A DNA stretch of 64,000 bases from CAYWNA01 sp964459305. Lineage in GTDB: Bacteria > Planctomycetota > Planctomycetia > Pirellulales > Pirellulaceae. Position 1 is the first letter of the stretch. The number at the start of each line of letters is the position of its first letter. The notes beneath the pieces are model-generated. The model made no database searches, had not been told where the DNA came from, and saw only the letters and a program-made list of their open reading frames with translations. Below, piece after piece: positions 1 to 8,366 of the stretch. The position numbers and the translations under genes are program-made. The stretch lies in the NCBI GenBank assembly GCA_964459305.1, contig CAYWNA010000036.1, forward strand, positions 5,677 to 69,676. Reading direction: 5' to 3'.

Positions 1-262
1 CGAGCGAGCCGCGGTCTTTCTGTCGAAGCGACCGGAGGAACCCCTTCTCGATGTCCAGAGCCAGCAGATTGTTTTTCACCGTTAACTGGATGCGTTCGCC
101 AATGGTGCCGCCAACCTTGACCTGTCGGCTTTCCAGAGGTACCAACCGGTCAGCCGCTTGCGCCCCTTGGCACGCGCCATAGAGCATGAGTAACAATACA
201 GCCATCAGGATTCCAACGGTCGACGCGGATCTTCTCGACGGTGAGGCGATGTTCGGCAACAT
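1..262 (-). CDS. N-terminus of a secreted protein, possibly GH127-like (partial)
   Basis: Only the first 87 codons are inside the window. The ATG chosen has AGGAG six bases upstream; an in-frame ATG two codons earlier abuts that AGGAG and is less likely. After a basic start and a hydrophobic stretch (GILMAVLLLMLYGA, about residues 18-31) comes a probable Sec cleavage near AQAA, then a mature region reading VGGTIGERIQLTVKNNLL and LDIEKGFL. The pattern resembles the start of planctomycete beta-L-arabinofuranosidase-like proteins (GH127), recalled from memory and not searched. It starts 36 bases after the phosphofructokinase gene, so it is probably the last visible gene of that operon. That it is secreted is well supported; the family is not. 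Confidence 0.5.
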   Translation of the reverse strand, partial: MLPNIASPSRRSASTVGILMAVLLLMLYGACQGAQAADRLVPLESRQVKVGGTIGERIQLTVKNNLLALDIEKGFLRSLRQKDRGSL

Positions 263-298
263 GGTCATCTCCTGTCTGCAAGATGGGCCGGCGGCGTC

Positions 299-1480
299 TC
301 ATGGGGCCAGATGCGTGTAACGGCGCAGCGGGCCTCCGACCAGCGGCTCGACGTATTCACTAAAACTCTCCGCGATGTTGTTCTTCGCGTCATTGAGGTA
401 TTGGCCGGGCAGAAAGCGTTCGGCGTTGGCCGCCTTCTCCAGGGGCACGCTATCGAAGCCGATGCGGAATGGCTCGTTGCTCTCGCGTCGGATGGCGGCC
501 ATGAATCCCGTGGCGCCGGCAAAGACATGTTTGGCGGCGAAACGCCCGACGCCCTCAGCGGCGTCGCGGTCGATCGGCGAAACGTGGTGGCTCGACGAAC
601 GGGCAAGCAGCCCCGGCTTTTCGCTACGGGCTCGCAAGCCGAGTTCCGCCGTGACCAGATTTGCCAGAATGGATGCCACGTCACCGGGCAGTCGATGGCC
701 GAATCCATCACTGGCGGCCGCGCTCTGGGCCATTCCGAACGACTCGCCCTTGTCATCGCGCAATCCCTCGGAAACGACGACCACCACCCAGCCTTGTCGG
801 TCATAGACGTTCTGAACGTCCCTAAGGAACCTTTCCTTTGAGAGGCCAATCTCTGGAACGTAAATCAAGTGAGGAGCATCTTCGGGCTTTTCACGCGCAA
901 CAACGGCGGCCGCCGCCGTCCATCCGGCATTGCGTCCGATGACTTCCATGATGGAAACCGGTGTGGGGAGCGAACGGATATCCATTCCAAGATCGACCGT
1001 TGCCTGAGCAATAAAGCGGGCGCAACTGCCGTAGCCGGGGCAGAAGTCGGTCTCCGGCAAATCGTTGTCGATCGTCTTCGGGATGCCCGCGGTGCGCATT
1101 TCATAGCCCATTTCTTCTGCGGCCTTCGCCATCTTGTTGGCCGTGTCCATCGAGTCGTTTCCACCGACGTAGAAGAAATAGCGTATGTCGCGCCGCTGAC
1201 AGATTTCGATCGCCTGCGCGATGTCTTCATCGTTCATCTTTTTGCGGCATGACCCAAGCGCGGCGGCCGGTGCCAATCGGATCTCGTCCCAAATCGCCCG
1301 CGGTTGGGCGCGCAAGTCGACGAAATCCTCCTCCAACAGCCCCGTAATCCCATGGCGAGCGCCCCAGATCTGGCTGGATGCATCCAGGGTATCGAGGACT
1401 TCGACAACCGCGCCGGCGGCGCTCGCGTTGATGACGGCCGTGGGGCCGCCGCCTTGAGCGATCAGAAAACTGCCTTTCAC
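299..1480 (-). CDS. 6-phosphofructokinase, probably pyrophosphate-dependent
   Basis: A 393-residue cytoplasmic PFK-family enzyme phosphorylating fructose 6-phosphate or a similar ketose phosphate. Motifs in order: the phosphate-donor loop QGGGPTAVINAS (9-20), GGNDSMDT (106-113), PKTIDND (134-140) and MEVIGRNAGW (178-187). Asp in the GGND position and Lys in PKTIDND, where ATP enzymes have Gly at both, are the recognised marks of PPi-type enzymes. Asn at the third position of GGND replaces the Mg-binding Asp of the E. coli enzyme and is usual for this clade as I recall it. It starts with GTG overlapping the aldolase stop codon (GTGA), with GGAGG seven bases upstream, so the two are translationally coupled. 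The donor and exact sugar substrate are inferred. Confidence 0.88.
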   Translation of the reverse strand: MKGSFLIAQGGGPTAVINASAAGAVVEVLDTLDASSQIWGARHGITGLLEEDFVDLRAQPRAIWDEIRLAPAAALGSCRKKMNDEDIAQAIEICQRRDIRYFFYVGGNDSMDTANKMAKAAEEMGYEMRTAGIPKTIDNDLPETDFCPGYGSCARFIAQATVDLGMDIRSLPTPVSIMEVIGRNAGWTAAAAVVAREKPEDAPHLIYVPEIGLSKERFLRDVQNVYDRQGWVVVVVSEGLRDDKGESFGMAQSAAASDGFGHRLPGDVASILANLVTAELGLRARSEKPGLLARSSSHHVSPIDRDAAEGVGRFAAKHVFAGATGFMAAIRRESNEPFRIGFDSVPLEKAANAERFLPGQYLNDAKNNIAESFSEYVEPLVGGPLRRYTHLAP

Positions 1481-2331
1481 GCTTTGCCCTCCGATCCGGT
1501 GAGGCTCAGGATCCAGCGAACGTCATCCTTCAGCTTGTCTTTGACATACTGTCGGCAACGCCAAGGGTGGCCTTGGTGGTCGGTGTTGTTGTAGGCCTCG
1601 TCGAAATACGTCAGGAAGTTGTTTCGCAGCATGGTGCCGAAATTGATCTTTGCCATACCATTGGCAATGCACTCTTTGACGGTTTCTTCGGGCATTCCGG
1701 TGCAGCCGTGAAGTACCAGCGGAACGTCGGTGATGGCGCGCACTTCCTTAAGGCGTTCGACGTTGATCTGCGGCTCGCCCTTGTAGTAGCCGTGCGAGTT
1801 ACCGATCGCGACGGCCAGTATGTCCACGTCGACTTCTGCGGTGAAGTGCCTCACATCATCCAACTGCACGATCAACGGGCTGTTCGGATCGCTCTCGCCA
1901 GTCAGCAGTTGCCCGACTTCGGCCTCGACGCTCACACCAACGGCGCTGGCAATCTCGACCACCTTTTTCGTGATGGCGATGTTCTCGTCGATCGGCCGGT
2001 CTGACGCATCGCACATAATCGACGTGAAGCCCGACCGCAACGCGTCCACGCAGTCGGCGAATGTCTGGCCGTGATCCAGATGAATGGCAACCGGAATACT
2101 GGGCGCGAATTCTTCGATCATGTGCCGCGTGGCATGCCCGACATAGCCCATTCCTTGGTAGCGTGCGTTCTTGGCGTAAACGTTGATGATCAGCGGCGAT
2201 TTCAACTCCTCGGCCGTTTCCAGGCAGGCTCGCATAATGTCGTAGTTACCACCGTTCGAGTTGATCGCCGCGACCGCATAGCCGCTCTTGTGGGCTTTCT
2301 CGATCATCGGTTTCGAAGCAGTCACAGGCAT
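1477..2331 (-). CDS. Class II fructose-bisphosphate/tagatose-bisphosphate-type aldolase
   Basis: A 284-residue zinc aldolase cleaving a ketose 1,6-bisphosphate, or a related sugar 1-phosphate, to dihydroxyacetone phosphate and an aldehyde. Visible landmarks are HLDHG (84-88, catalytic Asp86 and zinc His87), EAEVGQLLTGE (136-146), GNSHGYYKG (177-185, zinc His180), LHGCTG (207-212, zinc His208) and INFGT (229-233), all in the usual order and spacing. A strong ribosome site, GAGGAG, lies upstream of the ATG. It precedes the PPi-type kinase with a four-base overlap, so the pair runs kinase-plus-aldolase chemistry. Placement among a sulfatase, hydrolases and a fucose-isomerase-like gene suggests a dedicated catabolic route rather than housekeeping glycolysis, which is inference. 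Fructose, tagatose and related bisphosphates cannot be told apart by eye. Confidence 0.88.
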   Translation of the reverse strand: MPVTASKPMIEKAHKSGYAVAAINSNGGNYDIMRACLETAEELKSPLIINVYAKNARYQGMGYVGHATRHMIEEFAPSIPVAIHLDHGQTFADCVDALRSGFTSIMCDASDRPIDENIAITKKVVEIASAVGVSVEAEVGQLLTGESDPNSPLIVQLDDVRHFTAEVDVDILAVAIGNSHGYYKGEPQINVERLKEVRAITDVPLVLHGCTGMPEETVKECIANGMAKINFGTMLRNNFLTYFDEAYNNTDHQGHPWRCRQYVKDKLKDDVRWILSLTGSEGKA

Positions 2332-2347
2332 GGTTGTTTCTCCTCAG

Positions 2348-2370
2348 CAACGATACAGCGGACAGGTCCA
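2348..2370. repeat. REP-related fragment in the aldolase leader
   Basis: The aldolase leader carries GCGGACAGGTCC, matching the core of the hairpin in front of the gene starting at 6910 (GGGGACAGGTCC). The 19 bases from start codon through ribosome site (2329-2347) are also identical to 6908-6926. It lacks palindromic arms here, so it looks like a degenerate copy. Confidence 0.45.
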
Positions 2371-2498
2371 ATTTGCCGGAACGGCTCCTTTTGAATGGAT
2401 TCAGGGGCTGTTGCTCTTGAATCGGATGAACCGGCAGTCGTCTTGTCGCCCGTCCAAGTCGTTCAGCGTCGCACCAGCATCGAAAGCTCCAGACATAC

Positions 2499-4019
2499 CT
2501 ATGGCGACCGTTGGCTGTTTCTCCTTTCTGACAACACCTGAGGCTTGGGGTTCTCGACCTTTCCTGCGGGGCGTTGTCTTTTGCCGGGCCGTCCCACATC
2601 TCCCAGGTCTTCGCGAGCCTGCTCCACGTGTTTCATCAATCGCTGAACAACGTCCGGACGCTCCTCGACCAGGTTGTTCGTCTCCGAGAGATCCGCTTTC
2701 AAATCGAACAGCCGCGGCGGCGTCTTCCCTATTCCTCTGAACGGGCTGGTTCGTTTGTCTTCGAGCGGCAGATACAATTTCCATTTTCCGGAGCGGACCG
2801 CCTGCAATTGGCCCATGTAGTAGTAATAGAAAGCTTCGTGAGGAGACGGAGCACCTTCTTCGCCAGCGATCAGGGGCCAGATGTTCTTGCCGTCGATCCG
2901 TCGATCTTCAGGGACCCGGCCGCCGCTGAGTCCGGCGAACGTCGGCAGCAAGTCCATGGTTGTCGCCAACTGGCGACAGGTCGTGCCGGCAGGGATCATA
3001 CCCGGCCACCACATGATGCAGGGAACGCGCATGCCCGCCTCGGCAGTGGTGTATCCCCAGCCCTTCAGCGGCAGGTTCGAACCCCGCTCTCCTTCTTTGA
3101 TCTTTCCGGCGCCGTTGTCACTGGTCCAGATCACGAAGGTGCGTTCGGCGATGCCCAGATCCCGGATGGCGTCGAGAATCTTCCCAGTGGACCAGTCGAG
3201 TTCCTCCACCTTGTCGCTCCACGGGCCGTTCTTGTTTCTGCCTTTGAACCGGGGACTGGAAAAGGCATCGGGGATACTGCCCGGCATCGCATGGGGGAGG
3301 TAGAGGAAGAAAGGTCTGTCCTTGTTGGTGGTCATGAAGTCGATCGCTCTCTGGGTGTAGCGTTGGGTCAGGAGATTGCAGTCCACGGGGGCTTCGATGA
3401 CGGTTTCGTTTTCCAGCAATGGCAGCGGTGGAATTTTGCCTTTGGCGCCGGTGCGCGCCATCATGCCCTCGCTGTAGGGAATACCGAAGAAACTGTCGAA
3501 TCCCTGGCGGGTTGGCAGAAAAGGTGGTTGGTCACCGAGATGCCACTTGCCGATGCAGGTCGTGGCATAACCGCGATCCTTGAGCACCTCGGCGATGGTG
3601 ATTTCATCCGGGTGTAAGCCCTTGCTGGAAACCGGCCACAACACGGAGGAAGGAGTGGTTGGCGTCGTTCGTTTTCTGGCCCAGAAATCGGGTGGGATGG
3701 GCTCACTCTGGTGCATGCTCACCCGGCGGGGATAGCAGCCGGTCATCAAACTTGCGCGCGACGGAGTACACACGCCTGCCGTCACATAGAAGTCCGTGAA
3801 CGTCCTGCCCTCGCGTGCCATCCGATTCAGATTCGGAGTGCGATTGACTTTCGACCCGAATGGTTCGGTATCGCCGTATCCCAGGTTATCGTAGAGAAGG
3901 ATAACGAAGTTGGGTTGGCTTGTATCCACAGCGCTGGCGTCGCGAGACACAGTTGTGATGAGTACTGCAATCGCGAGCCCCACGATTGGGGAGTCGCTGA
4001 CGCGGAACACTCGACTCAT
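2499..4019 (-). CDS. Secreted formylglycine-dependent sulfatase
   Basis: A 506-residue type I sulfatase with a signal peptide (hydrophobic IVGLAIAVLITTV, cleavage near DASA) and the CTPSRASL signature, with Cys84 to be matured to formylglycine. GKWHLG follows near 157, and TSDNG with a later basic segment supplies the rest of the metal and sulfate site. The N-terminal metal motif reads LLYDNLGYGD (41-50), so Asn44 stands where Asp is usual. Start ATG overlaps the stop of the upstream hydrolase (ATGA), with AAGGAG upstream, so it is co-translated with that enzyme. It should remove sulfate esters from the glycan attacked by its neighbours. No anaerobic sulfatase-maturating enzyme gene is visible in the window. 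Confidence 0.88.
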   Translation of the reverse strand: MSRVFRVSDSPIVGLAIAVLITTVSRDASAVDTSQPNFVILLYDNLGYGDTEPFGSKVNRTPNLNRMAREGRTFTDFYVTAGVCTPSRASLMTGCYPRRVSMHQSEPIPPDFWARKRTTPTTPSSVLWPVSSKGLHPDEITIAEVLKDRGYATTCIGKWHLGDQPPFLPTRQGFDSFFGIPYSEGMMARTGAKGKIPPLPLLENETVIEAPVDCNLLTQRYTQRAIDFMTTNKDRPFFLYLPHAMPGSIPDAFSSPRFKGRNKNGPWSDKVEELDWSTGKILDAIRDLGIAERTFVIWTSDNGAGKIKEGERGSNLPLKGWGYTTAEAGMRVPCIMWWPGMIPAGTTCRQLATTMDLLPTFAGLSGGRVPEDRRIDGKNIWPLIAGEEGAPSPHEAFYYYYMGQLQAVRSGKWKLYLPLEDKRTSPFRGIGKTPPRLFDLKADLSETNNLVEERPDVVQRLMKHVEQAREDLGDVGRPGKRQRPAGKVENPKPQVLSERRNSQRSP

Positions 4020-6910
4020 TTGTCTTCTCCTTCCTCGCCAAAACGGATGATGCTCACATCGACACGGTTTGAGTATTCCGTTCCGGCATCGGAAGAGAAG
4101 GCGATTTCGTTCGCACCGTGACGAAGTGTGGGAATCTGTCCCGTCGGCACCACCGTGCCGATCTCAACGCCCTCACGGTCGAACAACCGGGCATTGCCTT
4201 GGCCGTCGAATTCGATGTATTGCTCCGTTTCGAGTTGGCAGGGAAAGACGGCTTTTTGGCCGTTGATGGTAAATGTCGGGTTCTTCACGGGCAGCCAGTT
4301 CTCGCGTAGCGATTTGACCGGGCCGACCAGACAATTGACCTCGGCACCGGCGGGGATCGAATTGTAACGCAAGTAGAGAAAGGAAACACGATCGTACTGG
4401 AAATGCCTGAGCGCGTGTTTGTCGAGGTAATCGGCGGGCAGGTCAAACACGCGTTCCGATTCGGGTTTGGTCAGTTCGCAGTACTTCCAACCGGTGAAGT
4501 CGACGTCGACGTAGTGGTCGCGAAAACCGCCGTTGGCCGAGCGGAGTTGGACGTTGAGCACCTCGCCTTTGCCGTCGCCATGCACCCAGACGCCCAGCGG
4601 GCGCGAGCGGAGCCTCAGTTCGGTGGAATCTTCCTGCGTCCCTTCGATCCCGGCGGTGCCGGTCATCTCCTGAGTCAGCCGAGCCAGGTCGGCACGGTGA
4701 GCGACCCAGCCGCCGTCGTCATCGAGACTGCTGGATGCTTCGAATGCGAGACAGCTTTCACCGGCGGGAGTCTTCTGGTCACTCGACAGAAGGCGCGTCT
4801 GGCAGCCGTCTCGCGCCTGGCTTTTGACGTAGGTGACCACGTCTTTCTGGTCGGTGAGAACGGGATTCCGCGGCGAATCGTACTGAGCGAGCGTCGGCAG
4901 GGCATAGAGACGAAATCGCAGCGGCTGGGACGGCAAGTCGTTATCCAGTTTCCACGTGCTGCTGGATTGGTCGCGCACCAAGTGCGACGGTCCATATCTC
5001 GCCGGCACGAGTCGCCAGCCCGCTTCGTCCGAACCGAGCAGCTTGAACTCGGCTCCCGGTTTGCGAATGGGGCGCTTCACCGACTCGTCAAAGTAGTCGG
5101 CCAGACGCAGCCGTTCGTATGTCGCGATGGTCTTCTTGATGTCGGGCCAACGGCCGCATCCGTGAATTTTGTCCAGCCAGGTCTCCAGACTCCAGAACGT
5201 GCCATGACCGAGCGATTTCTGGCACACGTACTCGATCTCGTCCGGGGTCGTGGCACGGTGATGCGGCGCCCAACCGGTGAGCCCCACCCAGCCGAGGTCG
5301 GTCGGCAAGTCGTTCGCCAGTACGTTGCGGCCTTTGCGCAGCTTGTTGCGTTCCAGGAACTGCTTCGTGGCGAGCCCCACGAAATCATTGCAGGTCGCGA
5401 AGCTCTGCTGATGCCAGAACAGTGAACCGGTGACGGCGCCACCAACGCGAACCTCTCGCTTCCACAATGCAGCACTCTCGAGGGCAATCTGGGGCACGTA
5501 ACGCCACCGGTATTGTTCGCCGAGCGCGATATTCGAAAAACCGCCATCGAAGTAGATCATGTCGAGCTTGCAGTCGTTGATCACTTCGGCATAGCGGGCT
5601 GCCACCTGCTGGGCAAGGTCGGTGTCGCAGTCGACCAGGTAGCAGTTGTAACGCTGCGTCAGGTGCCAGACGGTCGCACCCTTCTTGTGCGGCGCTTTCC
5701 GAGTGCGGTGCGCGCCGCGAACGCATCGCTGCAGCCCGAAAGGAGATTCCGTGGACAGGCCGCGGTAGGTGATGATCTCGTCATCAATCCGCACGTCGAA
5801 ACCCTGACGCTCGAAACCGTAGGCGATGTCGGACGGGAAGTCACCCGGCGACTGCACCGTCGGGATGAAAGACTCCTTTGCGCTGATGTCGGCAGCCAGT
5901 GTGACTTGCCCGTCGGTCGCCATCCGCCGGTCGGGGATCGGTCTCACCAGGGGGTCGATTTTGTGGATGAAGCCATTGAGGCAATGAATGCCGACTTTAA
6001 TGCCGGCCGCGTGAGCCTTTTCGGCAACTGCCTTGAGGCCCTGCATCCCGTGAGGGTAATGCTCCCGGTCGATTTCGTAGGAACCTTTCGACTTCGACCA
6101 GTAACCGACGAAGATCATGACGTAGCCGAAATTCAACTCCTTGGCGATGCGGATCACTTCGTCGGCGTTCTGTTCGGTCATGTCGATGAACAGGTAGCTT
6201 GTGCGGGCAGCGGGTGACTGCTTCGCCCAAACACCGTCCAGAGTCGGATGCGGCAGCCCTTCGGCCAACTCCATCGTCTCGATCACGCGCAGGAATTCTT
6301 CGGGCGGCACCGCCATCAATGCCACGCCGGCCCCCTTCAGACCGAAGCGGCTGTAACAGCGTCCAAAGAGCAGCGTGTCACCGCCCCGGATCGCACTGGC
6401 GGCTGCTTCCGTCTGCAGGTTCAACTCCTGGCAACCCACCGCAAACCGGTCGTTACGCACGCGATGAAGCTGCGCGGCATGCCGTGGATTCGGCAAGTCC
6501 AGACGAATCTGCAGAAAAGTCAACCGCTGGACGTCCTTCTCATCCGAGAGCCCAATGACCTCGAACGTGATCCACTCCGGCTTCTCGCGAACGCGCACCA
6601 TCGCCGAGACGCCGCTTGCCCCGAACGAAACATGCAGCACGTCGCCGTCGCGCCGCACGGCGGAGGCATCATGGGTTCGGCCGGCATAAACCAGGCTGGC
6701 AAACGGAACTCGCTCGTCCGCCAGGTAGTCCTTCCCGTCACGCAAATCAATCAGCGCGGCACATTTGCCGTCCGAGCCGATCTCCAGTTGCATCCGCTTG
6801 GTCTCGAGCACAACCTGCCCGTCGCCGTTTCCCTCGGCAGTCACCAAGGTTGGCAGCGTCGAGAGCCAGAGCGGCAAGAAAAGGACGGCCAGCCGTTGGG
6901 TATTCGTCAT
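4016..6910 (-). CDS. Large secreted TIM-barrel hydrolase, family unassigned
   Basis: A 964-residue exported protein: signal peptide (LAVLFLPLWLSTLPTLVTA), an N-terminal beta-sandwich-like region to about residue 215, then a barrel-like central region with strands such as FGYVMIFVGYWS (261-272), IKVGIHC (304-310) and DMIYFDGG (450-457), and a beta-rich C-terminal part from about 690. Asp455 in YFDGG sits where retaining alpha-glycosidases such as GH31 and GH36 carry the nucleophile, but I cannot place the protein in a family. It is the first gene of a five-gene minus-strand operon (hydrolase, sulfatase, aldolase, kinase, secreted enzyme). Its ribosome site, GAGGAG, lies directly against a long hairpin in the leader, which might modulate translation. 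Confidence 0.65.
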   Translation of the reverse strand: MTNTQRLAVLFLPLWLSTLPTLVTAEGNGDGQVVLETKRMQLEIGSDGKCAALIDLRDGKDYLADERVPFASLVYAGRTHDASAVRRDGDVLHVSFGASGVSAMVRVREKPEWITFEVIGLSDEKDVQRLTFLQIRLDLPNPRHAAQLHRVRNDRFAVGCQELNLQTEAAASAIRGGDTLLFGRCYSRFGLKGAGVALMAVPPEEFLRVIETMELAEGLPHPTLDGVWAKQSPAARTSYLFIDMTEQNADEVIRIAKELNFGYVMIFVGYWSKSKGSYEIDREHYPHGMQGLKAVAEKAHAAGIKVGIHCLNGFIHKIDPLVRPIPDRRMATDGQVTLAADISAKESFIPTVQSPGDFPSDIAYGFERQGFDVRIDDEIITYRGLSTESPFGLQRCVRGAHRTRKAPHKKGATVWHLTQRYNCYLVDCDTDLAQQVAARYAEVINDCKLDMIYFDGGFSNIALGEQYRWRYVPQIALESAALWKREVRVGGAVTGSLFWHQQSFATCNDFVGLATKQFLERNKLRKGRNVLANDLPTDLGWVGLTGWAPHHRATTPDEIEYVCQKSLGHGTFWSLETWLDKIHGCGRWPDIKKTIATYERLRLADYFDESVKRPIRKPGAEFKLLGSDEAGWRLVPARYGPSHLVRDQSSSTWKLDNDLPSQPLRFRLYALPTLAQYDSPRNPVLTDQKDVVTYVKSQARDGCQTRLLSSDQKTPAGESCLAFEASSSLDDDGGWVAHRADLARLTQEMTGTAGIEGTQEDSTELRLRSRPLGVWVHGDGKGEVLNVQLRSANGGFRDHYVDVDFTGWKYCELTKPESERVFDLPADYLDKHALRHFQYDRVSFLYLRYNSIPAGAEVNCLVGPVKSLRENWLPVKNPTFTINGQKAVFPCQLETEQYIEFDGQGNARLFDREGVEIGTVVPTGQIPTLRHGANEIAFSSDAGTEYSNRVDVSIIRFGEEGEDK

Positions 6911-6926
6911 GGTTGTTTCTCCTCAG

Positions 6927-6963
6927 GAACGAAAAAGGGGACAGGTCCTCCCCTTTTTCGTTC
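6927..6963. repeat. Perfect REP-type hairpin in a leader
   Basis: Two perfect 15-base arms (6927-6941 and 6949-6963, core AAAAAGGGGA/TCCCCTTTTT) enclose the 7-base loop CAGGTCC. Layout and A/T-flanked G/C core match the REPs bordering the transposase unit at 21747-22557, so it is probably a related non-autonomous copy. It ends beside the ribosome site of the gene starting at 6910. Confidence 0.8.
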
Positions 6964-7059
6964 TATTGAAGTCTGCGCAGCCAATGAGCCCAGGGCGCTC
7001 AACGGAAGCCCGGTAGTCCTGGGTACAACGGCTCCAGAGCAGGTTCATTAGCAGCGCAG

Positions 7060-8187
7060 CTATGAATAGGTTTCGGCTCCCACAGGATACAGCAACTGAA
7101 AGCAACGGTGAGCGGCGCCGATGGCCGCTGCAAAGGGTCCGGCGCGCGACGGCAGCAACTGAACGCGATCGGCCAGGTCCGGCAAGACAAAACGGCGGTA
7201 GGTGCGTTCGAGCCAGGGCCATAGCGGCCCGTCGGGCTGGATCAGTTTTCCCGCCAACACGATCGCCTCAGGATCCAACAGGTTGGCAAATGTCGCCAGT
7301 TGAGCGCCGACGAGTTCGCCTGCACGTTGCGCCCGCGTGTCGGACAGTTCGAACGTTTCGGACTCGACATCCAGACCGAGTGCCTGTTCCGAAACCAGCT
7401 CGTGGAACGTCTTCCATCCGGACGCGGCTTTGTCGTTCGGAATGGCGATATAGCCGGCTTCGCCGGCCAACCCGTGACTGCCTCCCAACAGGTGTCCATC
7501 TTGCATGATCGCTGCCCCCACACCGCTGCACACGGCAAGACAAACGAAACTGGTCAGGTGTTGCGCGGCACCGGACGTCCATTCTGCTAACGCATAGGCC
7601 CGGATGTTGTTGTCGAATGCGCAAGGGAGCCCCGTGTGGCTGGCGACCAAATCACGTAGCGGGATATCGCGAGCCGCCTCGATAAAGTCGTAGTGCACCA
7701 TCGTGCCCGTGCGCCGGTCGATAATGCCCGGCGCTGCCAGTCCGATTCCCAGCAACCGGCGACCATCGCCGCGCACGCGGGCGATGCCGTCGTCGATCAG
7801 CCCCAGAACGCAGTCGATCAAATCCTGCCGATCCGTGACCGGAGCGAGTGGCTCTCGGTGTTCCCAGGTCACGCCACCGGCCAAGTCCACTGCGACAACT
7901 CGCATCCGTTTTGCTTCGAAGTCGAGACCGAGGAGTCGTCCATGGTCAGGGTTGACGTGCAGCGGCACGGGTCGCCGTCCTCGACGGCTGTTACCACTGA
8001 ATTCTTCCAGAACCAGCCCTTCGTCGAGCATTTCCTGGACGACTTGGCAGACGCGTGAGTTGCTCATGCGGAGCGCACGGGCCAATTGCAGACGCCCGAC
8101 GTGGCCCCTCCGACGGATTCGATGCAGAATTCGGTTCCGCCCAAATTTCATCTTTTCAGCAATATTTGCCGTGTCCAGATCCGCCAT
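7060..8187 (-). CDS. ROK-family transcriptional repressor
   Basis: A 375-residue sugar-responsive regulator with an N-terminal winged helix-turn-helix (roughly residues 12-65, LQLARALRMSNSRVCQVVQEML) and a ROK ATPase-like fold (LGLDFE, LLGIGLAAPGIID, the FDNN motif). The usual CxCGxxGCxE zinc motif is missing (GGSHGLAGEAGYIAIPN), and the catalytic Asp of NDAN is Asn in DNNIRA, so it is probably a pure regulator without sugar kinase activity. An earlier in-frame start at 8244 is rejected because it falls in the gene's own promoter; this ATG has AAAGGG upstream and a 27-base leader. It diverges from the isomerase-like gene and probably controls both through the palindrome between them. Confidence 0.85.
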   Translation of the reverse strand: MADLDTANIAEKMKFGRNRILHRIRRRGHVGRLQLARALRMSNSRVCQVVQEMLDEGLVLEEFSGNSRRGRRPVPLHVNPDHGRLLGLDFEAKRMRVVAVDLAGGVTWEHREPLAPVTDRQDLIDCVLGLIDDGIARVRGDGRRLLGIGLAAPGIIDRRTGTMVHYDFIEAARDIPLRDLVASHTGLPCAFDNNIRAYALAEWTSGAAQHLTSFVCLAVCSGVGAAIMQDGHLLGGSHGLAGEAGYIAIPNDKAASGWKTFHELVSEQALGLDVESETFELSDTRAQRAGELVGAQLATFANLLDPEAIVLAGKLIQPDGPLWPWLERTYRRFVLPDLADRVQLLPSRAGPFAAAIGAAHRCFQLLYPVGAETYS

Positions 8188-8220
8188 GCATCCCTTTCTA
8201 TCCAGAAAGACGTGAAAATT

Positions 8221-8249
8221 AACATATATGGTGACCGCGGACATGTCAA
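8221..8249 (-). promoter_or_regulatory. Sigma-70-type promoter for the ROK gene
   Basis: On the minus strand, TTGACA (8249-8244) is followed after exactly 17 bases by TATGTT (8226-8221), giving a start near 8214 and a 27-base leader to the chosen ATG. The perfect -35 and ideal spacing make it convincing. Confidence 0.7.
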
Positions 8250-8255
8250 TAAGCT

Positions 8256-8273
8256 ATTTACAAAAATGTAAAT
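8256..8273. promoter_or_regulatory. Palindromic operator candidate between divergent promoters
   Basis: ATTTACA-AAAA-TGTAAAT is a perfect 7-base inverted repeat with a 4-base spacer, 6 bases from one -35 box and 7 bases from the other. A dimeric ROK protein bound here would be placed to repress both promoters. Assignment to the adjacent regulator is inference from position and symmetry. Confidence 0.6.
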
Positions 8274-8280
8274 TAGATGA

Positions 8281-8309
8281 TTGACAGCTCGCCCGCCTGT
8301 CCATATCTT
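8281..8309 (+). promoter_or_regulatory. Sigma-70-type promoter for the isomerase-like gene
   Basis: TTGACA (8281-8286), a 17-base spacer and TATCTT (8304-8309). Predicted transcription start near 8316, about 50 bases before the ATG. It probably drives the plus-strand catabolic set that follows. Confidence 0.7.
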
Positions 8310-8366
8310 GTTAGGTACGGCGGATCACGGTTCGGGGACGTCTAACGGGAAAAAGGTGATAGTGTC

